Assembly (NCBI GenBank): GCA_900542055.1
Contig: UQMA01000019.1
Span: 1-29,089 of the forward strand
Direction of reading: 5' to 3'
Length of the DNA stretch: 29,089 nucleotides
Origin: an uncultured Azospirillum sp.
Lineage (GTDB): Bacteria > Pseudomonadota > Alphaproteobacteria > RF32 > CAG-239
The position numbers were made by a program, and so were the translations under genes. A model generated the notes under the pieces. That model ran no database searches and was not told the origin of the DNA. It saw only the letters and a list, made by a program, of their open reading frames with translations. Below, one piece after another: positions 15,573 to 24,117 of the stretch; position 1 is the first letter of the stretch, and each line of letters opens with the position of its first letter.

Positions 15573-17582
15573 TCAGCCGCCATTAATATAAATGGTATTA
15601 TCATAAACCCGCATAGCCAAATGCTCCAATGATTTTATTTTATCGCGGTAAATAACGGCTTGTTCAAATTCAAGGTTGGCGGCAGCTTCTTTCATTAATT
15701 TTGTGTATTCTTTAATTTGTTTTTCTATATCTTTTGCTTCGCCAGAGTCTATTGGTTCATTTTTATCATAATCAGTTTCCGACATTTCACGTAAAGTTGA
15801 TGAAATACTCTTTTTAACGGTTCTTGGAGTGATGCCGTGCTCCAAATTAAATTTAAGTTGTTTTTCTCGGCGGCGTGCGGTTTCGTCCAAAGCTTCTTTG
15901 ATAGATTTTGTTATCTTGTCGGCATAAAGAATAACACGGCTTTCGGCATTTCTGGCAGCCCGCCCGATGGTTTGAATAAGCGAACGGGTTGAACGCAAAA
16001 AGCCTTCTTTGTCGGCATCTAGAATAGCCACCAAAGAACATTCCGGAATATCCAATCCTTCGCGCAATAGGTTGATTCCAACCAGAACATCAAATACGCC
16101 GAGTCGTAAATCACGTATAATTTCAATACGTTCCAGCGTGTCAATATCCGAGTGCATATAGCGTACTTTTATACCGTTTTCGTTCAGATACTCTGTTAAG
16201 TCTTCCGCCATTTTTTTGGTTAAAGTCGTAACCAACACCCGTTCTTTTTTCAAAACGGTCTTACGGCATTCTTCCATCAGATCGTCTACCTGATTTTCAA
16301 TAGGGCGAACCAAACATATCGGATCTGCCAATCCGGTAGGACGTATAACCTGCTCGGCAAAACAGCCGTGGCTTTGTTCAAGCTCCCAATCTCCAGGGGT
16401 CGCTGACACAAAAATTGTTTGCGGACGCATTCTGTCCCATTCTTCCAATTTCAGCGGTCGGTTATCCAAACATGACGGCAATCTGAAACCATATTCCGCC
16501 AAAGTTGCTTTGCGGTTGCGGTCACCTCTGAACATACCGCCGATTTGCGGAACGGAAATATGGCTTTCGTCAATAAAAAGCAAAGCGTCAGGCGGTAGAT
16601 ATTCAAAAAGCGTCGGCGGCGGTTCTCCGGGGGCGCGGCCTGTTAAATAACGGGAATAGTTTTCAATGCCTTTGCAGTGCCCCGTTGTTTCCAGCATTTC
16701 AAGATCAAAACGAGTGCGCTGCTCTAATCTTTGCGCTTCAAGCAGCTGGTTGTTATCTCTGAATTTTTGCAATTGTTTGACCAGTTCTTTTTTTATGCCG
16801 ACAATAGCCTGCGACAAAGTCGGACGCGGAGTAACATAGTGGCTTGCCGGATAAACGACAACTCTGTCAAGGCTGACTATTTTTTTGCCGGTTAAAGCGT
16901 CAAATTCATAAATGCTTTCGATTTCATCGCCAAAAAATGAAATTCTCCAAGCGCGGTCTTCATAGTGCGCTGGAAAAATATCGAGAGTGTCGCCTTGAAC
17001 GCGGAACGTGGTTCGCACAAAGTTCATTTGGTTGCGTTCATATTGCAAATCGGATAACCGGCGGCAAACATCGCTGATATCGGCTTCGGCGCCCACTTTC
17101 AGTTCGCAGGTCATAGCCGAATATGAAGCCACGTCGCCCAAACCGTAAATACACGATACCGAAGCCACGATAATAACATCGCGGTTTTCCAAAATACTAC
17201 GGGTGGCCGAGTTGCGCATACGGTCGATTTGTTCGTTGATAGCGGAGTCTTTTTCAATATAGGTGTCTGTTTTCGGCACATAAGCTTCCGGTTGATAATA
17301 GTCGTAATACGAAACAAAATATTCAACATGGTTGTTAGGAAAAAATTCTTTCATTTCGCTGTATAATTGAGCGGCAAGAATCTTATTCGGAGCCATTATC
17401 AAGGCAGGTCGGCGGCTTTGTTCGATTATTTTTGCCATAGTAAAGGTTTTGCCCGAGCCGGTAACGCCCAATAATACCTGATTGCGTATTCCTTGATTAA
17501 GACCGTTGCACAAATCAGCAATAGCTTGCGGTTGATCACCGGCAGGTTCAAAAGGACTGACAATTTCAAACTTGTCACTCAT
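15573..17582 (-). CDS. uvrB: UvrABC system protein B
   Basis: Damage-verifying helicase of nucleotide excision repair, loaded by UvrA and then recruiting UvrC. The 669-residue protein has Walker A GVTGSGKT (residues 39-46), the DNA-gripping beta-hairpin around YYDYYQPEAYVP, the DEAD-type box in FIDESHIS, helicase motifs VGINLLREGLDIPE and QTIGRAARN, and a C-terminal UVR domain (KEAAANLEFEQAVIYRDKIK) for UvrC. I use the ATG at 17582; an in-frame TTG four codons earlier is less likely. The start overlaps the 3' end of the preceding gene by 8 bases, so uvrB is attached to the flagellar-type trio's transcript. Confidence 0.97.
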   Translation of the reverse strand: MSDKFEIVSPFEPAGDQPQAIADLCNGLNQGIRNQVLLGVTGSGKTFTMAKIIEQSRRPALIMAPNKILAAQLYSEMKEFFPNNHVEYFVSYYDYYQPEAYVPKTDTYIEKDSAINEQIDRMRNSATRSILENRDVIIVASVSCIYGLGDVASYSAMTCELKVGAEADISDVCRRLSDLQYERNQMNFVRTTFRVQGDTLDIFPAHYEDRAWRISFFGDEIESIYEFDALTGKKIVSLDRVVVYPASHYVTPRPTLSQAIVGIKKELVKQLQKFRDNNQLLEAQRLEQRTRFDLEMLETTGHCKGIENYSRYLTGRAPGEPPPTLFEYLPPDALLFIDESHISVPQIGGMFRGDRNRKATLAEYGFRLPSCLDNRPLKLEEWDRMRPQTIFVSATPGDWELEQSHGCFAEQVIRPTGLADPICLVRPIENQVDDLMEECRKTVLKKERVLVTTLTKKMAEDLTEYLNENGIKVRYMHSDIDTLERIEIIRDLRLGVFDVLVGINLLREGLDIPECSLVAILDADKEGFLRSTRSLIQTIGRAARNAESRVILYADKITKSIKEALDETARRREKQLKFNLEHGITPRTVKKSISSTLREMSETDYDKNEPIDSGEAKDIEKQIKEYTKLMKEAAANLEFEQAVIYRDKIKSLEHLAMRVYDNTIYINGG

Positions 17583-18006
17583 CGGAATCGTCAAGCTCTA
17601 TAACAATAGTTTCGCTCATTTCTTGTTCGCCGTTTTTTTCTTCCTGATTATTCTGATTTATTTCTGCCGGCAACTCGTCTTCATTTTGCGGAAGCTGCTG
17701 TGCCAAAGCTTCTTTTTGCTGTATCAATCTGAGAATATTTTCTTCGGCTTGCCGCAATACTTCTATTTTGTCATCTATTTCATCATTTAAGGCTTTAAGT
17801 TCGGCTGCCTTTTCTTCAATTTCCAATTTTTGCTCAGCAAAGTTTTTTTCGTTTTTTGTTTGCGGCGATATTTCTTGCTCTAAAATTATTTCTGCGTTCG
17901 ACGGCTCGAAATATTTCCACACTTTGTGCGCTTTTATTAAAAGCAAAGCTGAGGCGAAAAATGTTAGCAAAACAATAAGTAATAATGATTTTGAACGTTT
18001 CGGCAA
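17575..18006 (-). CDS. MotE-like membrane-anchored coiled-coil protein
   Basis: A 143-residue protein with an N-terminal signal anchor (about residues 8-26), a long Glu/Lys/Ala-rich coiled coil (about 55-105) and a very acidic Gln/Glu tail ending DDSDE. The position after fliM-like and DUF6468-like genes matches the alphaproteobacterial MotE slot (periplasmic chaperone of the MotC stator protein), but the globular C-terminal MotE domain (MgtE-N-like) is not evident, so the assignment is tentative. The start codon is TTG at 18006: TAGGAG lies about 10 bases upstream, and no ATG in frame would keep the signal anchor. Confidence 0.6.
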   Translation of the reverse strand: MPKRSKSLLLIVLLTFFASALLLIKAHKVWKYFEPSNAEIILEQEISPQTKNEKNFAEQKLEIEEKAAELKALNDEIDDKIEVLRQAEENILRLIQQKEALAQQLPQNEDELPAEINQNNQEEKNGEQEMSETIVIELDDSDE

Positions 18007-18017
18007 ATTATAATCTC

Positions 18018-18473
18018 CTATCTGATAGAGCGCAGAGCTTTCAGCAGCTCGAGTTCTGCCTCTGATTTTTCACCATTATTTTCCGCAGAAACCGTGTTGG
18101 AAGAAGCCGCGTTTGAAGCATAACGATTTTGAACAGGAGCTTTTTGCGCGGCATAAGCAGCGCTTTCCAGTCTGGTCGCGAGATTATCGGCTTTTTCGTT
18201 CAAAAAAGATAAATCTTCTTTGGCTTTTTTTGCTTCATTAACCACATTTTCCAGCATATCGGCGGTTTCTGCTGCGGCATTTTTAAGTCCGCTTACGGCG
18301 TTGGCAGCTTTGGTTGAAGCATCATCAAGCGTTTGTGCTAAAGAAAACATACTTTCCTGATTTTGGCGCAGAACCGACAAATTGCGGTTAAGTTTCCAGA
18401 TATATCCTATTGTTATCAGCAATAACAAGATAACGAAAATATTTATAATCAGTTCAAAATCGGCTTCAATCAT
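18018..18473 (-). CDS. DUF6468-like flagellar-cluster protein
   Basis: A 151-residue protein with one N-terminal membrane segment (about residues 7-25), then WKLNRNLSVLRQNQESMFSL and a long helical/coiled region rich in Ala, Glu and Lys. The family is known from alphaproteobacterial flagellar operons next to fliM; its exact role is not established. The C-terminus has a conserved-looking LELLKALRSIR ending after a Ser/Asn/Ala-rich linker. The start ATG overlaps the stop of the fliM-like gene as ATGA, so translation is coupled. The identification rests on the topology and on the neighbours. Confidence 0.65.
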   Translation of the reverse strand: MIEADFELIINIFVILLLLITIGYIWKLNRNLSVLRQNQESMFSLAQTLDDASTKAANAVSGLKNAAAETADMLENVVNEAKKAKEDLSFLNEKADNLATRLESAAYAAQKAPVQNRYASNAASSNTVSAENNGEKSEAELELLKALRSIR

Positions 18474-19369
18474 TTTATGTTTACCTTTTGTGTTGTTTTT
18501 ACGGCAATATGTTGTCCTTTTCGTCCCATAACGCCTTTATAAATAGTTTTTTTGTTGCATAGTATAGATATTTCGCTGTTTTTTTCAATACCCAAAGGCA
18601 CAAAACTGCCGATTTTCCAGCCAGATAGGCAAAAAAGCGGAATTTTGCGTTCGGCAACCAGCGCCAGCAGTTCAACAGGCGTATTTTGCGCTGTTTTTAT
18701 GAGATGCCTGTTGTTTTCTTCTTGTTTTTTATTTTCGGCAAATTCTTTTTTATCGGGGATATCTGTAAGCGGGATAAGCTGAAATTTTTCCCCGCTTTTG
18801 AGTGAAAAATCCCAGATGTCCGAAAAATTTTCCGGTTTGCTGCTCAGTCCCAGATAAAAAAACTTTTTATTAGGCTCAACAATTTGAAAAAACGCAAAAC
18901 ATATTGTTTCGGCAATATCCTCGGTTATGGCTTTGATAACCGGCGAGTCTTTGATTGCCGCCGAAGTTTTTCTGAAGTTTCCGACGGCCATAAGAGCCAA
19001 TTTTGCGGCACATTCTTTTGAAAATAAAATATATCCCAGTTTTTTACCATCGCTGAAGGCAATGCACAGATTTTCAAAATCGGCAAAAGTATTGCTTTTT
19101 CCGTCAAAAGCAATATCCGCAAAAAACATATATTTTTCTAACAGCGAGCGGTTAATGCCGTCGGCTACAGCGAGTCCCTGTTTTTTAGCGCAATCTTCAT
19201 CCGTCGGCAAAATATCGGTGAGTTTTGGCTTTTTTTTGTTTTCAGTATTCAGCAGGGCGGCAATTTCGTCTTGTGTCAACAGGCTCTGTGTCGAAAAATC
19301 ATCAATTTGTGTCATGGCGTTAAGGTCTTGTTTTTTCTTTTTTTGAAAGTTTAGCTGATATTTGCCCAT
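18470..19369 (-). CDS. fliM: FliM-like flagellar motor switch protein, divergent
   Basis: A 299-residue protein, shorter than typical FliM (about 320-370). Near the N-terminus is SLLTQDEIAALLN (residues 29-41), which matches the FliM segment that binds phosphorylated CheY. The middle region (about 65-205) is in the place of the CheC-like domain but is poorly conserved by eye. A SpoA domain is clear at about 230-293 (PVELLALVAERKIPLFCL, then GVMGRKGQHIAV). The start is uncertain: the ATG at 19369 has no Shine-Dalgarno, and the ATG at residue 19 (base 19315) would put the CheY segment closer to the N-terminus, as in other FliM. First of three coupled genes ahead of uvrB. Confidence 0.75.
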   Translation of the reverse strand: MGKYQLNFQKKKKQDLNAMTQIDDFSTQSLLTQDEIAALLNTENKKKPKLTDILPTDEDCAKKQGLAVADGINRSLLEKYMFFADIAFDGKSNTFADFENLCIAFSDGKKLGYILFSKECAAKLALMAVGNFRKTSAAIKDSPVIKAITEDIAETICFAFFQIVEPNKKFFYLGLSSKPENFSDIWDFSLKSGEKFQLIPLTDIPDKKEFAENKKQEENNRHLIKTAQNTPVELLALVAERKIPLFCLSGWKIGSFVPLGIEKNSEISILCNKKTIYKGVMGRKGQHIAVKTTQKVNIK

Positions 19370-19395
19370 ATAACAATATTTATTTTTAAACTCTC

Positions 19396-19423
19396 TTGAC
19401 GCTGGCTTTTTTTGTTTTAAAAT
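19396..19423 (+). promoter_or_regulatory. Good sigma-70-type promoter for the pilin-like operon
   Basis: TTGACG (19396-19401), 16-base spacer, TAAAAT (19418-19423): each box matches the consensus at five of six positions. It predicts a leader of about 100 bases before the ATG at 19533. Confidence 0.5.
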
Positions 19424-19532
19424 ATTTGTTACGGATATGTGAAATTTAATGTTTAAGGCTGTTGGGGGCTTTTATTTAAAACGGATTTGTGCTAACTTAA
19501 AATAAGGAAAATGGATTTTTTGAGGTAAAACA

Positions 19533-20255
19533 ATGTATCTGTGGCTTATTATAGCGACATTTATTGCGGCGTTGGCCGCTATGGGCACGTCTCTGCGTCC
19601 TGATATGAAGAGTCTGTATGTCGAACCGCAGGCGCAGAATGTTATTACCAAAATTTACACCCAGCACCGCGCGGCGATGAAATATGTGCAAGCGCGCATT
19701 GCCGATGAAAACGGATTGCCGGCTTTTCAGCCTGGGACTATTTCCGCTGATGATCTGCGGGGCTATTTGCCTTATGGATTCAGAGCCGACAGTGGCACAT
19801 CGCATTTTACGACCAATGTTTATTGTTTGGATAAAAACAGTCAAGGACATTCTGCCGTTCCGGCAGAATGCAGCGCCGGCCCCGATCCCGATAATCCCAT
19901 TGCTCCGGCGGTCGCCAACTGTTGCGCGGCCACCGGCAGAATCGCATATTTGGTGACTTTCGGACAAGTTCCGAGCAAATGGCAGGATATTCGCACCGGA
20001 AAGCCGAGCGGCGTACTGCTTGACGCCATGAAAGACACTTTGGGTTATATCAGCGGTTTTGGTTATGTTGTAAACAAAAACCGCGATAATCCGGAGATGG
20101 GCAACAACAACAAGTTTGACACTCTGCATACAAATTATGGAATTTTGGGACAGGGCACCCACTTTTATTATTCCATACCGACGTTTATTGAAAATGACAA
20201 TGATTTTAGAAATTGCAGAGATAATTATTGTTTGATATATATTACAACGTTTTAA
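19533..20255 (+). CDS. Pilin-like membrane-anchored protein beside the PilV-like adhesin
   Basis: A 240-residue protein with a hydrophobic N-terminal helix (about residues 2-20) continuing as an amphipathic helix (to about 58), as in type IV pilins, but without the Gly/Glu5 prepilin peptidase signature. The globular part contains DDLRGYLPYGFRADSG followed by SHFTTNVYCLDKN. The next gene has the same LPYGF element at the equivalent place, so I infer that the two are related. It has seven cysteines, including a CC pair. The end (YSIPTFIENDNDF) looks complete. GAGGT precedes the start. It is probably an accessory or minor pilin in the same operon as the large adhesin, 21 bases downstream. Confidence 0.6.
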   Translation: MYLWLIIATFIAALAAMGTSLRPDMKSLYVEPQAQNVITKIYTQHRAAMKYVQARIADENGLPAFQPGTISADDLRGYLPYGFRADSGTSHFTTNVYCLDKNSQGHSAVPAECSAGPDPDNPIAPAVANCCAATGRIAYLVTFGQVPSKWQDIRTGKPSGVLLDAMKDTLGYISGFGYVVNKNRDNPEMGNNNKFDTLHTNYGILGQGTHFYYSIPTFIENDNDFRNCRDNYCLIYITTF

Positions 20256-20276
20256 GGGCAAAACAGGAGACAGAGC

Positions 20277-23200
20277 ATGAAAAAGATACTCGGAAAATTT
20301 AATGAAACAGGTACATTGCTGGTTGAGGCGATGGCCATGTTGGGTTTGATTGCGATGGTAACGCCGGTTTTGTATAAAAAAGCGGCTGAACGCACTGTCG
20401 AATTGCAGGATGTTAACGCTTCGAGCCAGCTGCGTGCTTTGTCCAGCGCGGTAGATTCGTATATCAAAGATAATTTTGCAAAAATTACACAAGGTGAAAC
20501 GATTGACGGCGTAGATTATGGATCTTTTGCCGGAGCAACCAGCGGAACAGTGGGACCAATTGCATTAAGCCAGTTTGCCGACTATTTGCCCTATGGTTTT
20601 TTGAATAATGATGGTACTGCCCGCGAAACCAAATTGTTTACTAATGGTTATCAGGTTTGGATTAAGATGGAAGCTGATTATGTTGGAGCAGGCGACAATC
20701 GCCGCGCCCGCAGCCAGATTTTAACCGGTTTTATCAGTGCGGTTCCAAAAAATCCGCAGGAAATAGGGCAAGTCCGCGCCTCGCGAATTGCCAGTATGGT
20801 GGGCAGTAACGGCGGTTATGTAACCGGAGGCAACGCCATGGGCGCGCAAGGTATTTGGAGCGTGCCGACAGATCAGTTTCCAAGAGGAAATTTGGCGGAT
20901 AACACTTTTGTTATTTCTTCTTTGCAGCCTATTTCTTCGCAAGGGCTGGCAAACGAAGATGTTTTGCACCGCAAAGACGAGCCTGACAACGATCAGGAAT
21001 TAAACACTATGGAAACCGACCTGTTTATGGGCAGCAGTATCGGCACCACTCGCAACATTCGTATGGTCAACCAGATGATTATGTCACCGGATGTCAATCG
21101 TATGGTGGGCAGCAATAACGAGCCGTCGCACAATGCTAACGAGATGGCGAATCCGCTGACCGGAAACAATATGAATGATTTGACCAAAACTTTATATATT
21201 TCCCGAGGCGGCGGTGCGTATATCGAAGGCACTTTGAACGCGATGAACTCGCTGTTTTCGGTCGATAACACCGGAATCAATTTTTATGGTTCGGGAGAGG
21301 CGCAAGACGGCACAAACGCCGACGGTACTCCTAATATGGTTAACCGCCGCAATGCCGAGCCGACATTCAAAGTTAATGAAACCAGCATGGTTTATGGCAA
21401 CCCCGGAGCCGGCAATGCCCGATTGACCGTTAATTCCAACGGCTCGATGAGTTTTGGTGCTTCTGCGGTGCCAGCTGATGCAACCGCTGGTACGGCAGCG
21501 GTTGCCGCATCAGAGTCTCTTTTTGCTGATAAAGAAAATTTCAGAGCCGGTGACGGAACTTTAACCGTCAATAAAAATGCAAATGGATGGGCAACGGTTA
21601 TCGGAAAAGACGCTGCCGGTGCCGCGACAGCTCATGAAGGCGGTCGTACAACCTATACGTGGAATAACGATGGAGTTCCTACCGAAGGCGCTGAAAAAAC
21701 AGGACGTTATGAAGTCAGTATTAATGGTTCGGCTTTTGTTAAAGATACAATGCTGACCGGCAAGCTGAAATCGTATAATGTTGATGCTGCCACCCTCCGC
21801 GCCGGCGTTGATCCTGCTAATTTTAATAGGGCAACAAAGGATACAGATTTTTATACAATAACAGAACGTGGTACTTTTATTGTCGGCAAATCTACGACTC
21901 CGGTTATGACAATTTCAGAAGAAGGATATACTGATGCGGAAGGAAGAAATATTGAACCTGGGGTTGTAATTCGTACGACAGCCGATGCAAGCCTCAATCG
22001 TGTAGCAGAAGGTATTGATATCGCTGCCGGCGATACAGGATTGCCATCTATTAGTAATGATTATGTGCCAGGAGGAGCAGACGATGCAACCCAACCAGGA
22101 AGCATTAGAATTGGTGCTAAAAATGGTGTGTATTTAACAGCTTATGATGAAGATGGAGAGTTGACTGGCGCGCCTGTATCAATTCAAGGTGATATGTTTA
22201 GAGCATATAAAAATAGACATAACCATACAGTCGATGCCTTTACTACTCAGTTTAATTTAATGTCAAGATGGATGTATAATAAATTAGCTGATGGTAATGA
22301 ATTCGTCAATGGTGCGTATGATTATTTTCGTAAAGGTTATGAACGTAATGCAACTAATTGGGGGCGGGTATATATAGCAGACTCAGATTTTATTATGGCA
22401 GATTATGATGGAATGCCGTTTGTTGATATATTTGCAGGAGCTAGCGGGTCATATACAAAGCCAACATCGAGATTTTCTGGTGGATTTGCAATTTATGATC
22501 CGGGATATGATATGATTAATGAGAGGGATAACGCACAAAATTCAGAAGAATCTGTACTAGGGGATGATGCTGCAGTTTATATAAATAAAGGTCGGTTTGA
22601 AATTAGAACGACTGAAGATAATGCAAATAAAAATGTTATCAAACGTGAGAAAATATTTACAGTAGATAACAATAAAGGTACTACTAAAACTTCAGGTTTT
22701 CCTGACGATGATGCATCACATGGTTCTGTTTATATCCGCAAAGGTTCAATCAATTTGGCAACTGCAAGTGATAGAAATGATGACAATCAAGGTGGAAGAA
22801 AAGAGCGTTTAACCAATTCTGAAATTTTATCACAATATTCAGGTAGTGATGCTGCAAAAGAAAAGGCTGCTGTTGGTTATATTGCTGCAGATCGTTTCAT
22901 TTCTCAGTTTAATGCAACAAATAATAATGTGTTTGGAGGAATAAATATAGGTAGTGCTAATTTAAGAAATCAAAATAAGGTTTCTTATGACCATTATGAA
23001 GTAAATCCGGCTTATACTTCGGTTATGCATGATATCAAACTTACTACCCGCGGTGGTGCTCGCTTGAGCGATATTTTGCCGGATTTCATTAATAAAGGAA
23101 TATATGTTGTTGATAATACTTTTGATCCAGAAGTAGATTGGGCTCCAGATGTGAGAGACAACACCATTCCTGTAAATGAAGTTAACGATTCTGCAGATAA

Positions 23201-23891
23201 TGAGGTTTCAGCTTATGCCGGTTTTATTCCTACGCCAAAATGTCCTCCTGGGTATGCCAAAGTTGCAACATTAACGCCTTCTGGATGGGCTATGGCGCAG
23301 GCTGGTACTCCGGTTTTAAAAAATGGAGCGGTTGATATTATGACACATAATAATCCTATGGAATATCTTAAAATCATTACAGCTATTCAAGGTGGTGATA
23401 CCACAGCTTCCATCGATGATATTCAACCTTTAACTTATCAGAAAAGCACATGGTTAAAAGCTATGGTTTTACCTTATTGTAGTGGTAGGTTTTATTCCGA
23501 AGGGGTGAACTGTGGAGGTGCTAATAGTGAAAGCTTCAAAGGTTGGGGCGCTATTTTGGGATTTATTTATCCGCAGGCTTATTTTAAAGACTTTATAGAT
23601 GAAGGAACGGGTAATAAGTATACAAGCCAAGGAACGGCGGTTTATTGGAACTTGTTTCCGGTTCACTATAGAGAATTAGAAGGTTATGCTACGGTTTACT
23701 GTTATTTTGATAGAAAAGATGCAGCTTTTGATGGAAGATATGTAGATAAAGCGTATGACCAATTGAAAGATTTTGAGGCCAATGTAAATACTCTTAACTC
23801 TTATGAAAAAACAGTAAATTCAAGAGGTGGAAATGCGCAATATATGGAACGTTTGAATGATCCAGACTTAAAGTATGATGATCCGTGGTAA
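20277..23891 (+). CDS. Giant PilV-like type IV pilus tip adhesin
   Basis: A 1204-residue protein with a short basic leader ending in Gly12, then TLLVEAMAMLGLIAMV with Glu at position 5 after the predicted prepilin peptidase cut: a type IVb-like prepilin N-terminus. Next come a pilin-like helix (SSQLRALSSAVDSYI), LPYGF, and a segment ending GAQGIWSV that parallels PilV of IncI plasmids in order: helix, oxidised-looking beta domain, GGY...GW/IWSV, then a Met/Asp/Asn-rich MVNQM turn. A long beta-repeat shaft follows, then a C-terminal domain with five Cys (CPPGY, LPYCSG, VNCGG, VYCYF). Family members are pilus-tip adhesins that recognise surfaces or mating partners. AGGAGA precedes the start. 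Codon usage shifts sharply at about 21830. Confidence 0.75.
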   Translation: MKKILGKFNETGTLLVEAMAMLGLIAMVTPVLYKKAAERTVELQDVNASSQLRALSSAVDSYIKDNFAKITQGETIDGVDYGSFAGATSGTVGPIALSQFADYLPYGFLNNDGTARETKLFTNGYQVWIKMEADYVGAGDNRRARSQILTGFISAVPKNPQEIGQVRASRIASMVGSNGGYVTGGNAMGAQGIWSVPTDQFPRGNLADNTFVISSLQPISSQGLANEDVLHRKDEPDNDQELNTMETDLFMGSSIGTTRNIRMVNQMIMSPDVNRMVGSNNEPSHNANEMANPLTGNNMNDLTKTLYISRGGGAYIEGTLNAMNSLFSVDNTGINFYGSGEAQDGTNADGTPNMVNRRNAEPTFKVNETSMVYGNPGAGNARLTVNSNGSMSFGASAVPADATAGTAAVAASESLFADKENFRAGDGTLTVNKNANGWATVIGKDAAGAATAHEGGRTTYTWNNDGVPTEGAEKTGRYEVSINGSAFVKDTMLTGKLKSYNVDAATLRAGVDPANFNRATKDTDFYTITERGTFIVGKSTTPVMTISEEGYTDAEGRNIEPGVVIRTTADASLNRVAEGIDIAAGDTGLPSISNDYVPGGADDATQPGSIRIGAKNGVYLTAYDEDGELTGAPVSIQGDMFRAYKNRHNHTVDAFTTQFNLMSRWMYNKLADGNEFVNGAYDYFRKGYERNATNWGRVYIADSDFIMADYDGMPFVDIFAGASGSYTKPTSRFSGGFAIYDPGYDMINERDNAQNSEESVLGDDAAVYINKGRFEIRTTEDNANKNVIKREKIFTVDNNKGTTKTSGFPDDDASHGSVYIRKGSINLATASDRNDDNQGGRKERLTNSEILSQYSGSDAAKEKAAVGYIAADRFISQFNATNNNVFGGINIGSANLRNQNKVSYDHYEVNPAYTSVMHDIKLTTRGGARLSDILPDFINKGIYVVDNTFDPEVDWAPDVRDNTIPVNEVNDSADNEVSAYAGFIPTPKCPPGYAKVATLTPSGWAMAQAGTPVLKNGAVDIMTHNNPMEYLKIITAIQGGDTTASIDDIQPLTYQKSTWLKAMVLPYCSGRFYSEGVNCGGANSESFKGWGAILGFIYPQAYFKDFIDEGTGNKYTSQGTAVYWNLFPVHYRELEGYATVYCYFDRKDAAFDGRYVDKAYDQLKDFEANVNTLNSYEKTVNSRGGNAQYMERLNDPDLKYDDPW

Positions 23892-23912
23892 TTCATCGGT
23901 TCAATATATGGA

Positions 23913-23949
23913 AAAACAAAAGTCCCCGCTCAAACGGGGACTTTTGTTT
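23913..23949 (+). terminator. Intrinsic terminator after the PilV-like gene
   Basis: A 15-bp perfect stem (AAACAAAAGTCCCCG at 23914-23928 with its complement at 23935-23949), loop CTCAAA, flanked by A-rich sequence upstream and T-rich sequence in the 3' arm. Confidence 0.8.
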
Positions 23950-23969
23950 AGTGTTCTTTCTTCCTTTTG

Positions 23970-24061
23970 GTCATCCCTCATTTTAGAAAATGCTCAAGAA
24001 ACATTTCCTCTTTCCGTTATCCCTCATTTTAGAACACGCTCAAGAAACATTTCCTCTTTCT
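23970..24061 (+). repeat. Two tandem 46-bp units (u1, u2) of the palindromic repeat family
   Basis: Units at 23970-24015 and 24016-24061 are identical at 42 of 46 bases. Each begins GTCATCCCT or GTTATCCCT; u1 has a small CATTTT/AAAATG hairpin. The outer right arm seen in the other modules is decayed here. The next module starts exactly 46 bases later, at 24062. Confidence 0.85.
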
Positions 24062-24106
24062 GTCATCCCTCGTTTTTGATGATAATCAAAAACGTCAAGG
24101 GATCTA
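24062..24106 (+). repeat. Nested palindrome, module A2 (left copy)
   Basis: Outer arms ATCCCT (24065-24070) and AGGGAT (24098-24103) enclose a perfect 10-bp stem, CGTTTTTGAT with ATCAAAAACG, and a three-base TCA bulge on one side. The inverted copy at 24696-24740 matches at 43 of 45 bases. Confidence 0.88.
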
Positions 24107-24117
24107 TTCCCTCCAGA

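Noticed and set aside
19511..19528. Five-codon leader peptide before the pilin-like gene
   Set aside because: The ATG is only two bases after the AAGGA, too close for good initiation, and the following GAGGT serves the real gene. Nothing suggests attenuation.
19497..20492. Long open frame antisense to the pilin-like gene
   Set aside because: It arises from the codon bias of the plus-strand genes, is rich in Cys/His/Arg in a way typical of antisense frames, and has no start signal.
20277..23891. Shufflon (invertible C-terminal cassettes) in the PilV-like gene
   Set aside because: I found no short inverted repeat sites like sfx, no alternative C-terminal segments downstream and no Rci-type recombinase in the window. 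The gene ends at an ordinary terminator.
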